Positions 21,023 through 31,217 of a stretch of DNA of 64,000 nucleotides are shown piece by piece (position 1 is the stretch's first letter; each line of letters starts with the position of its first letter). Under the pieces are notes generated by a model that saw only the letters and a list, made by a program, of their open reading frames with translations, did not search any database and was not told where the DNA came from. The stretch spans positions 124,001 to 188,000 of the forward strand of contig CALYOP010000005.1 of the NCBI GenBank assembly GCA_945266285.1, in the 5' to 3' direction. A program made the position numbers and the translations under genes. This DNA is from an uncultured Commensalibacter sp. GTDB lineage: Bacteria; Pseudomonadota; Alphaproteobacteria; Acetobacterales; Acetobacteraceae.

Positions 21023-22207
21023 ATGAATTCAAAAATGACCCCGTCCGAAAATTCTAAGAACAATATCGTCAGAATAGTTCCTGTCAAAAGTCAAAAATTA
21101 TTATCGCTTTTTATTCACCTTCCCCGTCTACTCTACAAATCTTTCCCCGAATATGTTCCCCCATTAGATAAGGAACAAAAAGGTAATCTCGATCCGAAAC
21201 ATTCTTCTTTCTTTCGTTACGGGGTAGCGCGCTATTTTCTTGCTTTTCGTAATGGAAAACCCGTAGGACGTATCTCTGCGCAAATTGATCCGAATGCACT
21301 ACGCGAATGGAAAAAACCCATAGGATTATTCGGGGCTTTGGACAGTATTGACGATCAAGATGTGGTCAATGCCCTAGTTGACGCGGCCAGTATATGGCTA
21401 AAAAAAATGGGGATGGAAAAAATAAGGGGTCCCTATACTTTAACTGCGAATGCTGAACTTGGAATGATGATTGAAGGGCAAATGGCCCCTCCTATGATTG
21501 CAATGCCTTGGCATCCTAAATATTTGCTGCCACTTGTTGAAAATACTGGTTTGCAAAAAGTGATGGATGTCATGTCCTATCAAATGCAGCTTAATCAACA
21601 AGCAATTGCAGCACATAAAATTCCTTCTGGTTTAAAAATAGGAAAAGGCAGTTTAGGCAATATAACAACCCGGAAACTGGATATGCATCATATCGAACAA
21701 GATGGCGAAATTCTTCGTCAGCTTTACAATGATGCTTGGCGCGATAACTGGGGTTTTGTTCCTTTAACAAAAATTGAAATGGCTTTTTTAATCAGAGAAT
21801 TAAAGCCCATTTTTAAACCAGAAAATTACGTTTTAGTCGAACAAAATCAAAAACCTGTAGCTGTGGCTATGGTTGTCCCAAATATTTATGATCTTATGCA
21901 ACATGATATAGGTCCCGCCCCTTCTCTTTTAGGATGGGCAAAATTAGCTTTCCGCATCACAACCCATCGTTTTCGTTCAGCACGAGTTATTTTATTAGGA
22001 ATTAGTCATTCCCTAAAAGGAACCGCTTTAGGCGCTTTAATGCCTGCTTTGGTCATTGAGGAATTGTTCAATCGTGGGAAAATATTACCTTATAGAATGA
22101 TTGAACTCGGTTGGATTCTTGAAACAAATAAACCAATGCGTAATTTAATTGAACGCATTACTCCAACACCTTGTAAAACCTATCGAATTTTTGAAAAAGA
22201 TTTATGA
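21023..22207 (+). CDS. YghO-like conserved protein (GNAT-superfamily-like)
   Basis: This 394-aa soluble protein resembles the YghO family, often labelled N-acetyltransferase-like or dATP pyrophosphohydrolase without proof. Visible conserved parts are FPEYVPPLDKEQK, a GNAT-like core FLAFRNGKPVGRISAQID, GPYTLTANAELGMMIEG, NDAWRDNWGFVPLT and MIELGWILETNKPM at the C terminus. No transmembrane segment is seen. The 3' end overlaps the convergent hflX stop by 6 bp. Function is unknown; the GNAT-like fold is inference. Confidence 0.65.
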   Translation: MNSKMTPSENSKNNIVRIVPVKSQKLLSLFIHLPRLLYKSFPEYVPPLDKEQKGNLDPKHSSFFRYGVARYFLAFRNGKPVGRISAQIDPNALREWKKPIGLFGALDSIDDQDVVNALVDAASIWLKKMGMEKIRGPYTLTANAELGMMIEGQMAPPMIAMPWHPKYLLPLVENTGLQKVMDVMSYQMQLNQQAIAAHKIPSGLKIGKGSLGNITTRKLDMHHIEQDGEILRQLYNDAWRDNWGFVPLTKIEMAFLIRELKPIFKPENYVLVEQNQKPVAVAMVVPNIYDLMQHDIGPAPSLLGWAKLAFRITTHRFRSARVILLGISHSLKGTALGALMPALVIEELFNRGKILPYRMIELGWILETNKPMRNLIERITPTPCKTYRIFEKDL

Positions 22208-23503
22208 ATTCGATAAAAAATTTTGTTCGAATTGAATTCGATTAGTTGGCGATAACCTTACAACAACATTAAGGGTTTCGTCTGAATCTTTGCGTTGAAG
22301 AATTTCTCCATGGCTATATAGCCATGAAAGCGCAGCACCATCGCTAACGGGCAAATCATAGGTGATTTCTTCCATTTTACTGGATAAGGAATCATCAATC
22401 ATCTGAAGCAATGCTTCAATATTATCACCCGTTAATGCAGATACGCCTACAACTTGATCGCGCAGATTTGGATTAGAATAATTTTCAATTAAATCTATTT
22501 TATTGAGCACTTCAATCGTATGATTTTCCCAATCCTCTTCTAAAACCTTATCCTTAACCATTGTATTTAAAACAGCAATAACATCATTTCGCTGTTCAAC
22601 GGTTTCAGCATGCGCAATATCACGAACATGCAGAATAATATCGGCTTCGCTAATTTCCTCCAAAGTTGCACGAAAAGCGGCAATTAATTCGGTTGGCAAA
22701 TCACTAATAAAACCAACGGTATCAGAAAGAATAACGGTTTTTCCTGAAGGTAAATCCAATCTACGCATTGTAGGATCAAGCGTTGCAAAAAGTTGATCCT
22801 GTGCATGTACGGTTGAATTCGTCAGACGATTAAATAAAGTTGATTTCCCAGCATTTGTATAACCTACCAAAGCAACTATTGGAAAAGGGACGCGTCTACG
22901 GGCCTTACGATGAAGACCACGGGTTCGACGTACTTGATCCAACTCTTTTTTAAGCCGTACAATCCGGTCACCAATCAAACGACGGTCAGCTTCGATCTGC
23001 GTTTCTCCAGGACCACCCAAAAATCCAAAACCGCCACGCTGACGCTCAAGATGGGTCCATGACCGTACCAAACGGCTGCGCTGATACTGCAAATGGGCCA
23101 GCTCAACTTGCAAAGTACCTTCTCGAGTATGTGCTCGTTCGCCAAAAATATCTAAAATTAAAGCCGTACGATCAATAACTTTACAATTCAGCTGCTTTTC
23201 AAGGTTCCTTTGCTGGATAGGCGTAATTTTTGTATCCATAATAACGATATAGATATCTTTTTCCGCTACCGTTTGACGAAGTGATTCTATTTGCCCTTGA
23301 CCAATCAGGGTCGCGGGCCTTTTACTTCGTAGCGGAAAAATTTCTTTATGCGCAATTTCCAGTCTAATCGATGCAGCCAGACCCACTGCTTCTTCTAATC
23401 GAGATTCGGCTGTACGTTTGTCCTTAGATTGACGGGCCGACAAGTCCCACGGAACGATAACAGCGGCACGTGTTATTATTTCTACTGAACCAGCGTAAGC
23501 CAT
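22202..23503 (-). CDS. hflX: GTPase HflX
   Basis: HflX is a ribosome-binding GTPase that splits stalled or idle 70S ribosomes under stress. The 433-aa protein has the N-terminal HflX domain (LIGQGQIESL, RTALILDIFGERAHTREG, LVRSWTHLERQRGGFGFLGG in segments). A G domain follows with G1 GYTNAGKST, G3 DTVGF and G4 NKID. It lies 13 bp downstream of hfq, the classical hfq-hflX pair. Confidence 0.97.
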   Translation of the reverse strand: MAYAGSVEIITRAAVIVPWDLSARQSKDKRTAESRLEEAVGLAASIRLEIAHKEIFPLRSKRPATLIGQGQIESLRQTVAEKDIYIVIMDTKITPIQQRNLEKQLNCKVIDRTALILDIFGERAHTREGTLQVELAHLQYQRSRLVRSWTHLERQRGGFGFLGGPGETQIEADRRLIGDRIVRLKKELDQVRRTRGLHRKARRRVPFPIVALVGYTNAGKSTLFNRLTNSTVHAQDQLFATLDPTMRRLDLPSGKTVILSDTVGFISDLPTELIAAFRATLEEISEADIILHVRDIAHAETVEQRNDVIAVLNTMVKDKVLEEDWENHTIEVLNKIDLIENYSNPNLRDQVVGVSALTGDNIEALLQMIDDSLSSKMEEITYDLPVSDGAALSWLYSHGEILQRKDSDETLNVVVRLSPTNRIQFEQNFLSNS

Positions 23504-23516
23504 ATAATCAATAATC

Positions 23517-23762
23517 CTATTTTTCTTCGGTATTCATACCCGGAAGTTGAATAGCGGCAGCGGGCATAATCGTACTTACTGCATGTTTGTACACCAGTTG
23601 CGCATGATTATCACGTTTTAATAATATTGAAAAATTATCAAACTGAGAAATAATGCCTTGTAACTTCACACCGTTTATTAAGAAAATAGTTACGGATGCT
23701 TTTGAACGACGAAGATGATTTAAAAAAACGTCTTGAATGTTTTGAAATGTTTCTTTTGTCAA
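23517..23762 (-). CDS. hfq: RNA chaperone Hfq
   Basis: Hfq is a hexameric Sm-like protein that helps small RNAs pair with mRNAs. The 81-aa protein shows Sm1 with [22 protein letters not shown] and the Sm2 motif YKHAVSTI, the signature of Hfq. The only reasonable start is TTG at 23762, with AAAGG about 9 nt upstream. No ATG occurs before the Sm1 core. It precedes hflX and follows ntrX in the usual alphaproteobacterial order. Confidence 0.97.
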   Translation of the reverse strand: MTKETFQNIQDVFLNHLRRSKASVTIFLINGVKLQGIISQFDNFSILLKRDNHAQLVYKHAVSTIMPAAAIQLPGMNTEEK

Positions 23763-23834
23763 GATGTAGCCTTTAATTTCGATTTGTTGTTTGGTTATCT
23801 ATTTAAATAGGTATCATATTAGATTCAGACAAGA

Positions 23835-25241
23835 TCATTGCCCATTATTGCTTCGCTCTTCGGTTGCAGTAACACCGAGTTGTTTTAATTTCCGATGCAA
23901 TGCACTGCGTTCCATACCGACAAACCCCGCAGTACGACTGATATTTCCGCCAAAACGTAATAACTGAGCCTGTAAATATTGGGTTTCAAATAAATCACGT
24001 GCTTCACGTAATGGTAAACTAATAACATCCGTATCCGCATCGAATTTCAACAAGCTTGGTGCACTTTGACCTACATTATTCGGAAGCATATCCGCCCGTA
24101 TAGGGTCATTACTCCCACCGGGCATCATGATTAATAACCGTTCCATAAGATTACGTAATTCACGCACATTTCCAGGCCAGTCATAAGCCTGAAGGGTTGC
24201 CAAAGCATCTGCGGATAATTCGCGTGTTGGTAAACCGGTCGTTTCCGAACAACGTTGCAAAAATAATCTTGCAAGATCGGGGATATCTTCCCGTCTTTCC
24301 TTAAGGCTAGGAATACGCAATGGTACAACAGCCAATCGATAATAAAGATCTTCCCTAAAAAGTCCTTCACTAATGGCCGTATTTAAATCACGGTTTGTTG
24401 TTGCCAAAACTCTGACATCAACTTTAACCCGATTAGATCCCCCCGTTCTTTGAAAGGTCTGATCCTGTAAAGCACGAACGATTTTGCCTTGGGTTTCTAA
24501 AGGCATATCGGCAACTTCATCAAGAACCAAAGTTCCCCCATGCGCACGTTCCAAAACACCGGTTCGACGCATAGGTCCTGTGCCATCCAAAGACCCTTCG
24601 ATACCAAAAAGCTCTTCTTCGAAACGGCTTGGCGATAAAGTTGCACAGTTTAAGACCAAAAAAGGCCCATCAGCACGCTTAGATTGATCATGAATCAAAC
24701 GGGCCACGACTTCTTTACCTGTTCCAGGAGCACCAGAAATCAAAACCCGTGATCCCGTTGGAGCAACACGTTCAATTTGATGACGAATAGCATTAATCGA
24801 CTGACTATGACCATCAAGTTGAGCATCTGCTCCACTTTTTAAACGCAGTTCTGCATTTTCTCTTGCTAGCTTCGCTGCTTCCAAAGCTCTACGAATTACA
24901 ACAAGCAAATGATCCGATTGAAAAGGTTTTTCAATAAAATCATATGCTCCATGTTGAAGTGCTGTAACAGCGGTTTCAACATTACCATGACCTGAAATCA
25001 TAATCGTAGGTACGCAAGGTTTTTCATTTTGAATAATTTTTAGAATTTCCAAACCATCCAAACGCGATCCCTGCAACCAAACATCAAGAATAACCAATGA
25101 TGGCCGTCGCGCATGAAACGCATTAATGGCTGAATCGGAATCTCCGGCTAAACGGGTTTCATAACCTTCGTCACGCAATATCCCTTCAATTAATAAGCGT
25201 ATATCGGGTTCATCATCGACGATTAAAATCTCATGCGCCAT
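23835..25241 (-). CDS. ntrX: NtrX response regulator (sigma-54 AAA+ family, GAFTGA loop missing)
   Basis: This is the response regulator partner of NtrY, linked in alphaproteobacteria to nitrogen, redox and envelope control. The 468 aa comprise a receiver domain (DDEPDIR, phospho-Asp in VILDVWLQG), an AAA+ domain (Walker A SGAPGTGKE, Walker B GGTLVLDEVADM) and a C-terminal Fis-type helix-turn-helix (NISRTAGFVGMERSALHRKL). Where NtrC has GAFTGA, this protein reads GSLDGTGPMRR, so classical sigma-54 activation is unlikely. The start overlaps the ntrY 3' end by 11 bp, showing translational coupling. Confidence 0.94.
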   Translation of the reverse strand: MAHEILIVDDEPDIRLLIEGILRDEGYETRLAGDSDSAINAFHARRPSLVILDVWLQGSRLDGLEILKIIQNEKPCVPTIMISGHGNVETAVTALQHGAYDFIEKPFQSDHLLVVIRRALEAAKLARENAELRLKSGADAQLDGHSQSINAIRHQIERVAPTGSRVLISGAPGTGKEVVARLIHDQSKRADGPFLVLNCATLSPSRFEEELFGIEGSLDGTGPMRRTGVLERAHGGTLVLDEVADMPLETQGKIVRALQDQTFQRTGGSNRVKVDVRVLATTNRDLNTAISEGLFREDLYYRLAVVPLRIPSLKERREDIPDLARLFLQRCSETTGLPTRELSADALATLQAYDWPGNVRELRNLMERLLIMMPGGSNDPIRADMLPNNVGQSAPSLLKFDADTDVISLPLREARDLFETQYLQAQLLRFGGNISRTAGFVGMERSALHRKLKQLGVTATEERSNNGQ

Positions 25242-27471
25242 TTTGTCCTCGCATTTGAAAAATCAAAACCGATACCGTCCCATTACCATCAGGACGGTCG
25301 TTTAATTCTATTGTTCCCGCGTGATCTTCCATAATTTTTTTAACAATCGCAAGACCAAGCCCTGTTCCTTTGGGTTTATGCGTCACATAAGGTTCTGTCA
25401 AACGAAGTCTGTCCTCCTGCGGCAAACCGATACCATCATCTGCAACGGATAGATAAATCTGTTGATCGAATATTTTTAATTGAACCCAGATATTTCCAAG
25501 CGTTTCGGTTTCGGCAAAGTTGTGTACATTTTTATCTTTTGATTTCATACCAATAGCATCTGCGGCATTCTGTAACAAGTTCGTAAGTGCCTGACCGATT
25601 AATCTTTGATCACAATCGACGATCGCCCCATGATCTTGTAGATCCGTGTGATATTGAATTTCAGGATGAGCATTTTTTTGTAAAATGAGTGCCTCACGGA
25701 CAATACGCGAAAGATCCGTAGATTTCATCACCGGTTGAGGCATACGCGCAAAAGAAGAGAATTCATCAACCATTCGGCCAATATCTTTAACATGGCGAAC
25801 AATTGTATCGACGCATTGGCTAAAGGTCTCTGTATCTGAAGAAATTTCCTTCATAAACCGACGTTTCAAACGCTCTGCTGCCAATTGTATTGGCGTTAAA
25901 GGATTTTTTATTTCATGCGCAATACGTCTTGCAACATCAGCCCATGCGGCTTTTCGTTGTGCTGATTGCAATTCCGTAATATCATCAAAAGTTACAACAA
26001 AACCTTCGATTTCTTCGCTTCCGATTTCTGAACCAATTTGCGCTAATAGAACCCGTTTATGAGAATTTGGTCCTACCTGTATTTCATAACGTTGCGATTG
26101 AACCATATCCTCAATTAATGGCGAAAATTCAGGAACGATATCAATTAATTTTTCGCCAATATGTTTGCTTAAATCAATTCCTAATAACGCACTTGCCGCT
26201 TGATTTGGAAGCTCAATATTGCATTGCGTATCAAGACCAATAACCCCACTGGATACACCAGATAAAACGGCTTCCGTAAATCGTCGACGTTCGTCAATTT
26301 GGCGATTTGCTTCAATCAATTCTGTATGTTGCATTGCCAATTGATTGGTCATTCGGTTAAATGCCCGTGAAAGACCAGAAATCTCGTCATCCCTAGGTTG
26401 TTCAGGAACAAAAACCTTTAAATCCCCTTCACTAACCCGTTGTGCTGCCAATATGAGTAAACCAACAGGGCGTGCAATCTGATTGGCAAGATAAAGCCCG
26501 ATTAAAACCGCAGCCATTAAAACCAAAAGCGCAATCATCGCAAAGATAAAAACAAAGATAATCTGTATTTTAGATCGATTATCACTAAGCTTATTATACT
26601 CCCCAACGACCTGTTCGGTTTTATTCATATGATTCAATATAGAAGGATCAACAGGCCTTATAATCAATAAGATCATCGGTGGCGTATCATTAAGCGTTAT
26701 TGCAGCTCTAACGGTTTTTTCATCGGGAGAATCAAGAATAGATACATCATCATGCGACATAATGGCCGTTGAAGTTGAAGGAATATCTTGAACGTTTGAG
26801 ACATTGCTCATCAACCCACCGGATGCAATAATCTTGTGTGTATAAGGGTTATAAATCAAAGCAGCATTCAAACCCCTAAGCGTTGCTTGTGAATCCAATA
26901 TTTGATCAAGCGCATTCGGATCTTCGAACAAATCCTGACCAGTTTGAGCCAGATTATTTTCCATACCCTGTATATAATTGGCCAAAGAAAAGGCTTCAGT
27001 TCGAATATTGGCATTATGTTCCTGGAGATACCCTCGTGAGGCTTGCATGGCTTCGTTAAGGGCCTTGCTCACACGGTCATTAAACCAAATCTGGATACCA
27101 TAATGAAATAAAATACTGGCAAATATACCAACCAGAATTGTAGGGATAACCGATACAACCCCAAACAGAATAACCAACCTGGTATGAATTTTTGCTCCTG
27201 CTAGACCACTTCTTCGATCTGCAAAAAGACGCAAGATTCGAATGACCAAAGTTGCGGATACCAATACCAAAACAATAATATCCAGCAGAAATATAATCCA
27301 TTGAAAACGGTGTAGATAAGCCGTTGCCACACCGCCAGAAAGGATTATAAAAGTCACAATACCAAATAACAAAGCAAGTGTTACCAGAAAGATTGTTGCT
27401 TTCCTGCCCGACAATTTATCAACCAAGCGCCGTAACCAGGGATTAGTTTGTGTAATAGTTTTAGAAGACAC
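25231..27471 (-). CDS. ntrY: NtrY membrane sensor histidine kinase
   Basis: This 746-aa inner-membrane kinase phosphorylates NtrX. It has hydrophobic segments around residues 28-48, 56-82, 95-120 and 295-325 enclosing a periplasmic sensor region, then a HAMP domain (NQIARPVGLLILAAQRVSEGDL in parts), a PAS domain, a HisKA box RRIAHEIKNPLTPIQ with the phospho-His, and a HATPase domain with NLLQNAADAI and GTGLGLAIVKK. The start codon is GTG at 27471, just 7 bp downstream of the ntrC stop, indicating one ntrBC-ntrYX transcript. Confidence 0.94.
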   Translation of the reverse strand: MSSKTITQTNPWLRRLVDKLSGRKATIFLVTLALLFGIVTFIILSGGVATAYLHRFQWIIFLLDIIVLVLVSATLVIRILRLFADRRSGLAGAKIHTRLVILFGVVSVIPTILVGIFASILFHYGIQIWFNDRVSKALNEAMQASRGYLQEHNANIRTEAFSLANYIQGMENNLAQTGQDLFEDPNALDQILDSQATLRGLNAALIYNPYTHKIIASGGLMSNVSNVQDIPSTSTAIMSHDDVSILDSPDEKTVRAAITLNDTPPMILLIIRPVDPSILNHMNKTEQVVGEYNKLSDNRSKIQIIFVFIFAMIALLVLMAAVLIGLYLANQIARPVGLLILAAQRVSEGDLKVFVPEQPRDDEISGLSRAFNRMTNQLAMQHTELIEANRQIDERRRFTEAVLSGVSSGVIGLDTQCNIELPNQAASALLGIDLSKHIGEKLIDIVPEFSPLIEDMVQSQRYEIQVGPNSHKRVLLAQIGSEIGSEEIEGFVVTFDDITELQSAQRKAAWADVARRIAHEIKNPLTPIQLAAERLKRRFMKEISSDTETFSQCVDTIVRHVKDIGRMVDEFSSFARMPQPVMKSTDLSRIVREALILQKNAHPEIQYHTDLQDHGAIVDCDQRLIGQALTNLLQNAADAIGMKSKDKNVHNFAETETLGNIWVQLKIFDQQIYLSVADDGIGLPQEDRLRLTEPYVTHKPKGTGLGLAIVKKIMEDHAGTIELNDRPDGNGTVSVLIFQMRGQNGA

Positions 27472-27478
27472 AGCGAGT

Positions 27479-28924
27479 TCAATCCTTTTTGTGTGTATCC
27501 ACGATATTCAATTCTCGCAGTTTTTTACGTAACGTGTTACGATTCATACCCAATATGGTTGCCGCCTTGATTTGATTTCCTTTGGTTTCCTTTAAGGTCG
27601 AACGTAATAAGGGGCGTTCCACTTCTGCTATGATCTGCATATAAAGATCAGAGACGGGTAATCCTTTGTTATCCGAAAAATATTGTTCAATGTGTTTTTC
27701 CAATATTTCGCAAAGGCTGGTTTTAGAGACTGTTTTCTCGGTTTCTTTAGAAACATCAAAATCGCCATTAATTTGCAACGAACGTTCAATGATTTCTTTG
27801 TCCAATATTTTTTGAGGATACAAAGCTTTAAGTCGTGCAATAAGATTTTGCAATTCACGAATATTTCCAGGCCAATGATATGCTTTGAGATATTCGATTG
27901 CCTGTGAAGAAAGCATACTGTTTTCTTGGACACCCTCTTTTAAAAAGTGATTCACCAACAGGGGAATATCTTCTTTGCGTTCTCTTAAGGGCGGTAAATG
28001 TATAGGAACGACATTAAGACGATAATATAAATCCTGACGAAAAGTTCCTTGTTCTACAGCATGCTGCAAATTCCTATGCGTAGCGGCGATAATTCTGGCA
28101 TTGGTTTTAATTGGTTGATGACCACCAACCAAAATAAATTCACCCTCTTGCAAAACTCTTAAAAGTCTTGTCTGTGCTTCAAACGGCATGTCACCAATTT
28201 CATCAAGAAATAGCGTACCGTTTCCCGCCCGCTCAAAACATCCTTTGTGTCGAGAAATTGCACCCGTAAAAGCACCTTTCTCATGACCAAATAATTCGCT
28301 TTCTATTAAATCATGCGGGATTGAAGCCATATTTATCGCAACAAATGGTTCTTTTTTACGCGATCCATAATCATGCAAAGCACGGGCTACCAATTCTTTA
28401 CCTGTTCCACTCTCTCCCGTAATCATCACGGACAAATCCAGATGCGTTAATCGTGCAATCATTCGATAAACAGATTGCATGGCAACCGATTTTCCAACCA
28501 AGGAAGTCATTTCTTCTGGATTTTGGACTTCGGTTTTTGAATTATAAGGAACGATTTGTTGTAAGGCTTGTCGAACAATCGCAATCAGTTCCTTTAGATC
28601 AAAAGGTTTCGGTAAATATTCAAATACCCCTTCTTGTTCAGCGCGTAATGCTGTGGAAAGGACTGAAAGTGCGCTAATTACAATAACCTGCAAGGTGGGT
28701 CTGATTTTTTTAATCTTTGGTAAAAGATCAAATCCATTCATATCCGGCATCGCGATATCCGTGATAACCAGATCCCCTTCCCCTTTCTGCACGAATTCCC
28801 AAAGCTCGCTTGCATCTGCTGCAAGACATACATGATAATTCTCTCTGACTAGTGCTTGTTGAATCACGGTGCGTATAGAATAATCATCATCCGCCACAAG
28901 GATTGTTGGCATTTTTTTTCGCAT
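27479..28924 (-). CDS. ntrC: Nitrogen regulation protein NR(I) NtrC
   Basis: This sigma-54-dependent activator of nitrogen-assimilation genes is phosphorylated by NtrB. The 481-aa protein contains a receiver domain ([16 protein letters not shown]), an AAA+ domain (Walker A GESGTGKE, the sigma-54 contact loop GAFTGA in [14 protein letters not shown], Walker [13 protein letters not shown]) and a C-terminal Fis helix-turn-helix ([21 protein letters not shown]). All key motifs are intact, unlike neighbouring NtrX. ATG at 28924 is used; an ATG four codons later (MPTILVADD) is possible. Confidence 0.96.
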   Translation of the reverse strand: MRKKMPTILVADDDYSIRTVIQQALVRENYHVCLAADASELWEFVQKGEGDLVITDIAMPDMNGFDLLPKIKKIRPTLQVIVISALSVLSTALRAEQEGVFEYLPKPFDLKELIAIVRQALQQIVPYNSKTEVQNPEEMTSLVGKSVAMQSVYRMIARLTHLDLSVMITGESGTGKELVARALHDYGSRKKEPFVAINMASIPHDLIESELFGHEKGAFTGAISRHKGCFERAGNGTLFLDEIGDMPFEAQTRLLRVLQEGEFILVGGHQPIKTNARIIAATHRNLQHAVEQGTFRQDLYYRLNVVPIHLPPLRERKEDIPLLVNHFLKEGVQENSMLSSQAIEYLKAYHWPGNIRELQNLIARLKALYPQKILDKEIIERSLQINGDFDVSKETEKTVSKTSLCEILEKHIEQYFSDNKGLPVSDLYMQIIAEVERPLLRSTLKETKGNQIKAATILGMNRNTLRKKLRELNIVDTHKKD

Positions 28925-28938
28925 ATGTGCTTTCAGAT

Positions 28939-29964
28939 TTAGGATATGGAAATTTTAAGAGGCATGAAAATTCTGATATCAGTTTGCCCTTTTTGGCTTT
29001 TAATATCAATAATTCCTCCATGATCGTTTATGATTTTTCCACATAAGGCCAATCCTAATCCGGTTCCTTTGGATCGCCCTGTTACAAAAGGTTCGAATAA
29101 ATGCTGTCGAATTGATTCTGGAATACCAGGACCATTATCGCGAATAGTAATTGCCAATGGTAAAAAAGTTTTCTGGGAATTTTCGGAAATTTTCATGATA
29201 AAACCCGGTTCGTAACCAGTAATCATTCTGATTTTACGGGAACCTTTCTGGTTTTCCAATGCCTCTGCTGCATTTTTGATCAGATTAAGAAATACCTGGA
29301 TTAAAAGCTCCCGATCCCCTTGTACATTAGGTAAAGAAGGATCATAAAATGTTTCAAATTGGATATGCGAAGCAAACCCTTTTTCAGCGATATTTCGAAC
29401 ATAATCCAATACTGAATGAATATTCACCGCTTCAAACTTCATTGGGTATTCATCAAACATAGCAATCCGATCAACCAGATTTTTAATACGTTCGACTTCA
29501 CTCACAATTAAATTCGTTAATGACTTATCATTTTCAGATAATCCATCTTCCAAAAGCTGGGCAGCACCGCGAATACCGGATAACGGATTTTTAATCTCAT
29601 GCGCCATCAATGCGGCCATATGGGAAATACTACGGGTAACATTGCGGAAATTAACCTTTTGATTGAGCTGACTCACAGCAAAATCATCGCAAATCTGCAA
29701 AACGACACGATCTGTATAATGAACAAAGGGAGCCGTATAAACCGTAACGTCTTTAGCGTCTTGATTCATAATTTCTATATGAACACCATGCTCTACCATT
29801 GTTGTTTTTGTGGCAATCGTCTGTTTGATTAATCGATCAATGGCTGGATTTTTGATTAATGTTATCGAAACGGGATGATTTTGAACATAACGACGGGATA
29901 CATTTAAAAACTGTTCCGCAGCATGATTCATATAAAGGATACGACCATCCTGATGAATTAACAA
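28939..29964 (-). CDS. ntrB: Nitrogen regulation sensor kinase NtrB (start uncertain)
   Basis: This soluble histidine kinase/phosphatase controls NtrC in response to PII proteins. It has an N-terminal PAS domain, a HisKA box LMAHEIKNPLSGIRGAAQLL and a HATPase with NLIKNAAEAL, DNGPGIP and GTGLGLALCGK. The first conventional start is TTG at 29964, but this cuts into the PAS domain. The frame stays open upstream to about 30078. The extra residues (EAILESIPTALL) match the first PAS helix of NtrB proteins. No ATG, GTG or TTG exists there; an ATT at 30021 preceded by AAGGG is a candidate start. The gene follows dusB, the nifR3-ntrB arrangement. Confidence 0.9.
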   Translation of the reverse strand: MLIHQDGRILYMNHAAEQFLNVSRRYVQNHPVSITLIKNPAIDRLIKQTIATKTTMVEHGVHIEIMNQDAKDVTVYTAPFVHYTDRVVLQICDDFAVSQLNQKVNFRNVTRSISHMAALMAHEIKNPLSGIRGAAQLLEDGLSENDKSLTNLIVSEVERIKNLVDRIAMFDEYPMKFEAVNIHSVLDYVRNIAEKGFASHIQFETFYDPSLPNVQGDRELLIQVFLNLIKNAAEALENQKGSRKIRMITGYEPGFIMKISENSQKTFLPLAITIRDNGPGIPESIRQHLFEPFVTGRSKGTGLGLALCGKIINDHGGIIDIKSQKGQTDIRIFMPLKISIS

Positions 29965-30038
29965 TAATGCTGTCGGAATGGATTCTAGAATCGCTTCATG
30001 TTTTTGTTCAAAGTCTGAAATATTCTTTACACCCTTAT

Positions 30039-31073
30039 TTATGCTGCGACCGCATTTACTTTGCGCGTTATTGCTTGATCAATATGGCGATCGTAAAAGG
30101 TTTTGATTGCTGCTATAACGGCTTTGGCTTCGTCCATTCGATTAATTTCTGCACGAAAAGCAGCTGAGCCGGGTAGACCCGCAGAATACCAAGAAATATG
30201 CTTACGCGCTAAACGCAGACCCGACCATTCTCCATAATAAGACAACATCTGATCATAATGTTTCAAAATTAACGCTTTTTCATCAACAAGTGACGGATCA
30301 TCCAGTAATTCACCGGTTTGTAAATAATGCGTGATTTTTGCTAACAACCATGGTTTCCCATAACAGCCCCGTCCAATCATCACCCCATCAGCTTGCGATT
30401 GTTCCAGCGCCATTTCCGCCGTTTCCGCGTCAATAATATCGCCATTAACAATAACGGGAATATTCACAGCTTGTTTGACTTGTTTTACAAAAGCCCAATC
30501 GGCCACGCCACGATAAAGTTGCTGGCGTGTACGACCGTGAATCGTTACCATTTTAATACCGCATGTTTCTGCGATTTGCGCTATTCTCGGTGCGTTTAAG
30601 GATTGATGATCCCAACCCATACGCATTTTTAAAGTTACCGGAACATTAACGGCTTTAACCACAGCTTCGAGAATAATACTGGCCTGTTTTTCATCCCGCA
30701 TTAATGCCGAACCCGCTTGTTGACCAATAGCTACTTTTTTAACAGGGCAGCCAAAATTAATATCGATAATATCAGCACCATGTCCTACAGCAATTTTAGC
30801 CGCTTCCGCCATAGCGGATGGATCGCAACCCGCCAATTGTGTGGAATTCAGTCCTTCGGTAATGGGTTCAGCCATTTGTAATGTTGCCTGATTTTCACGA
30901 ATCATAGCCCAAGAGGCAATCATTTCCGAAACGACTAATCCCGCTCCGTATTGCTTTACCAATTGCCGAAATGGAAAATCCGTTACGCCAGCCATTGGTG
31001 CAAGGATAACGGGAACCTCCAATATTTTATCTTTGTCGAGCGTGATGGGACTTAGTTTGGATTGAAAATTCAC
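30039..31073 (-). CDS. dusB: tRNA-dihydrouridine synthase DusB (NifR3)
   Basis: This FMN-dependent enzyme reduces uridine in the tRNA D-loop. The 344-aa TIM-barrel protein has [15 protein letters not shown], the catalytic cysteine in [27 protein letters not shown] and [14 protein letters not shown]. It heads the nifR3-ntrB-ntrC operon and is divergent from ispDF. The end is close to or overlapping the likely translational start of ntrB. Confidence 0.96.
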   Translation of the reverse strand: MNFQSKLSPITLDKDKILEVPVILAPMAGVTDFPFRQLVKQYGAGLVVSEMIASWAMIRENQATLQMAEPITEGLNSTQLAGCDPSAMAEAAKIAVGHGADIIDINFGCPVKKVAIGQQAGSALMRDEKQASIILEAVVKAVNVPVTLKMRMGWDHQSLNAPRIAQIAETCGIKMVTIHGRTRQQLYRGVADWAFVKQVKQAVNIPVIVNGDIIDAETAEMALEQSQADGVMIGRGCYGKPWLLAKITHYLQTGELLDDPSLVDEKALILKHYDQMLSYYGEWSGLRLARKHISWYSAGLPGSAAFRAEINRMDEAKAVIAAIKTFYDRHIDQAITRKVNAVAA

Positions 31074-31217
31074 CGAAAACCTCTATTTCTGATCCTTGAA
31101 ATTAATGGCGACATTATCACAAAAGCGTTTATTTTCAATGTGCAATCCATTAATGATGTTTATTTTATAAACAAATCACTTGACGAAAATAGCAATAACT
31201 CGCATTGCTTCTCTATT

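Noticed and set aside
22202..22207. Frameshift at the YghO-like/hflX junction
   Set aside because: The 6-bp overlap of convergent stops is normal; both proteins have complete C termini.
31062..31217. Upstream extension of ispDF by 52 codons
   Set aside because: It overlaps the dusB start, is AT-rich and low in similarity; the conserved IspD N terminus begins at 31218.
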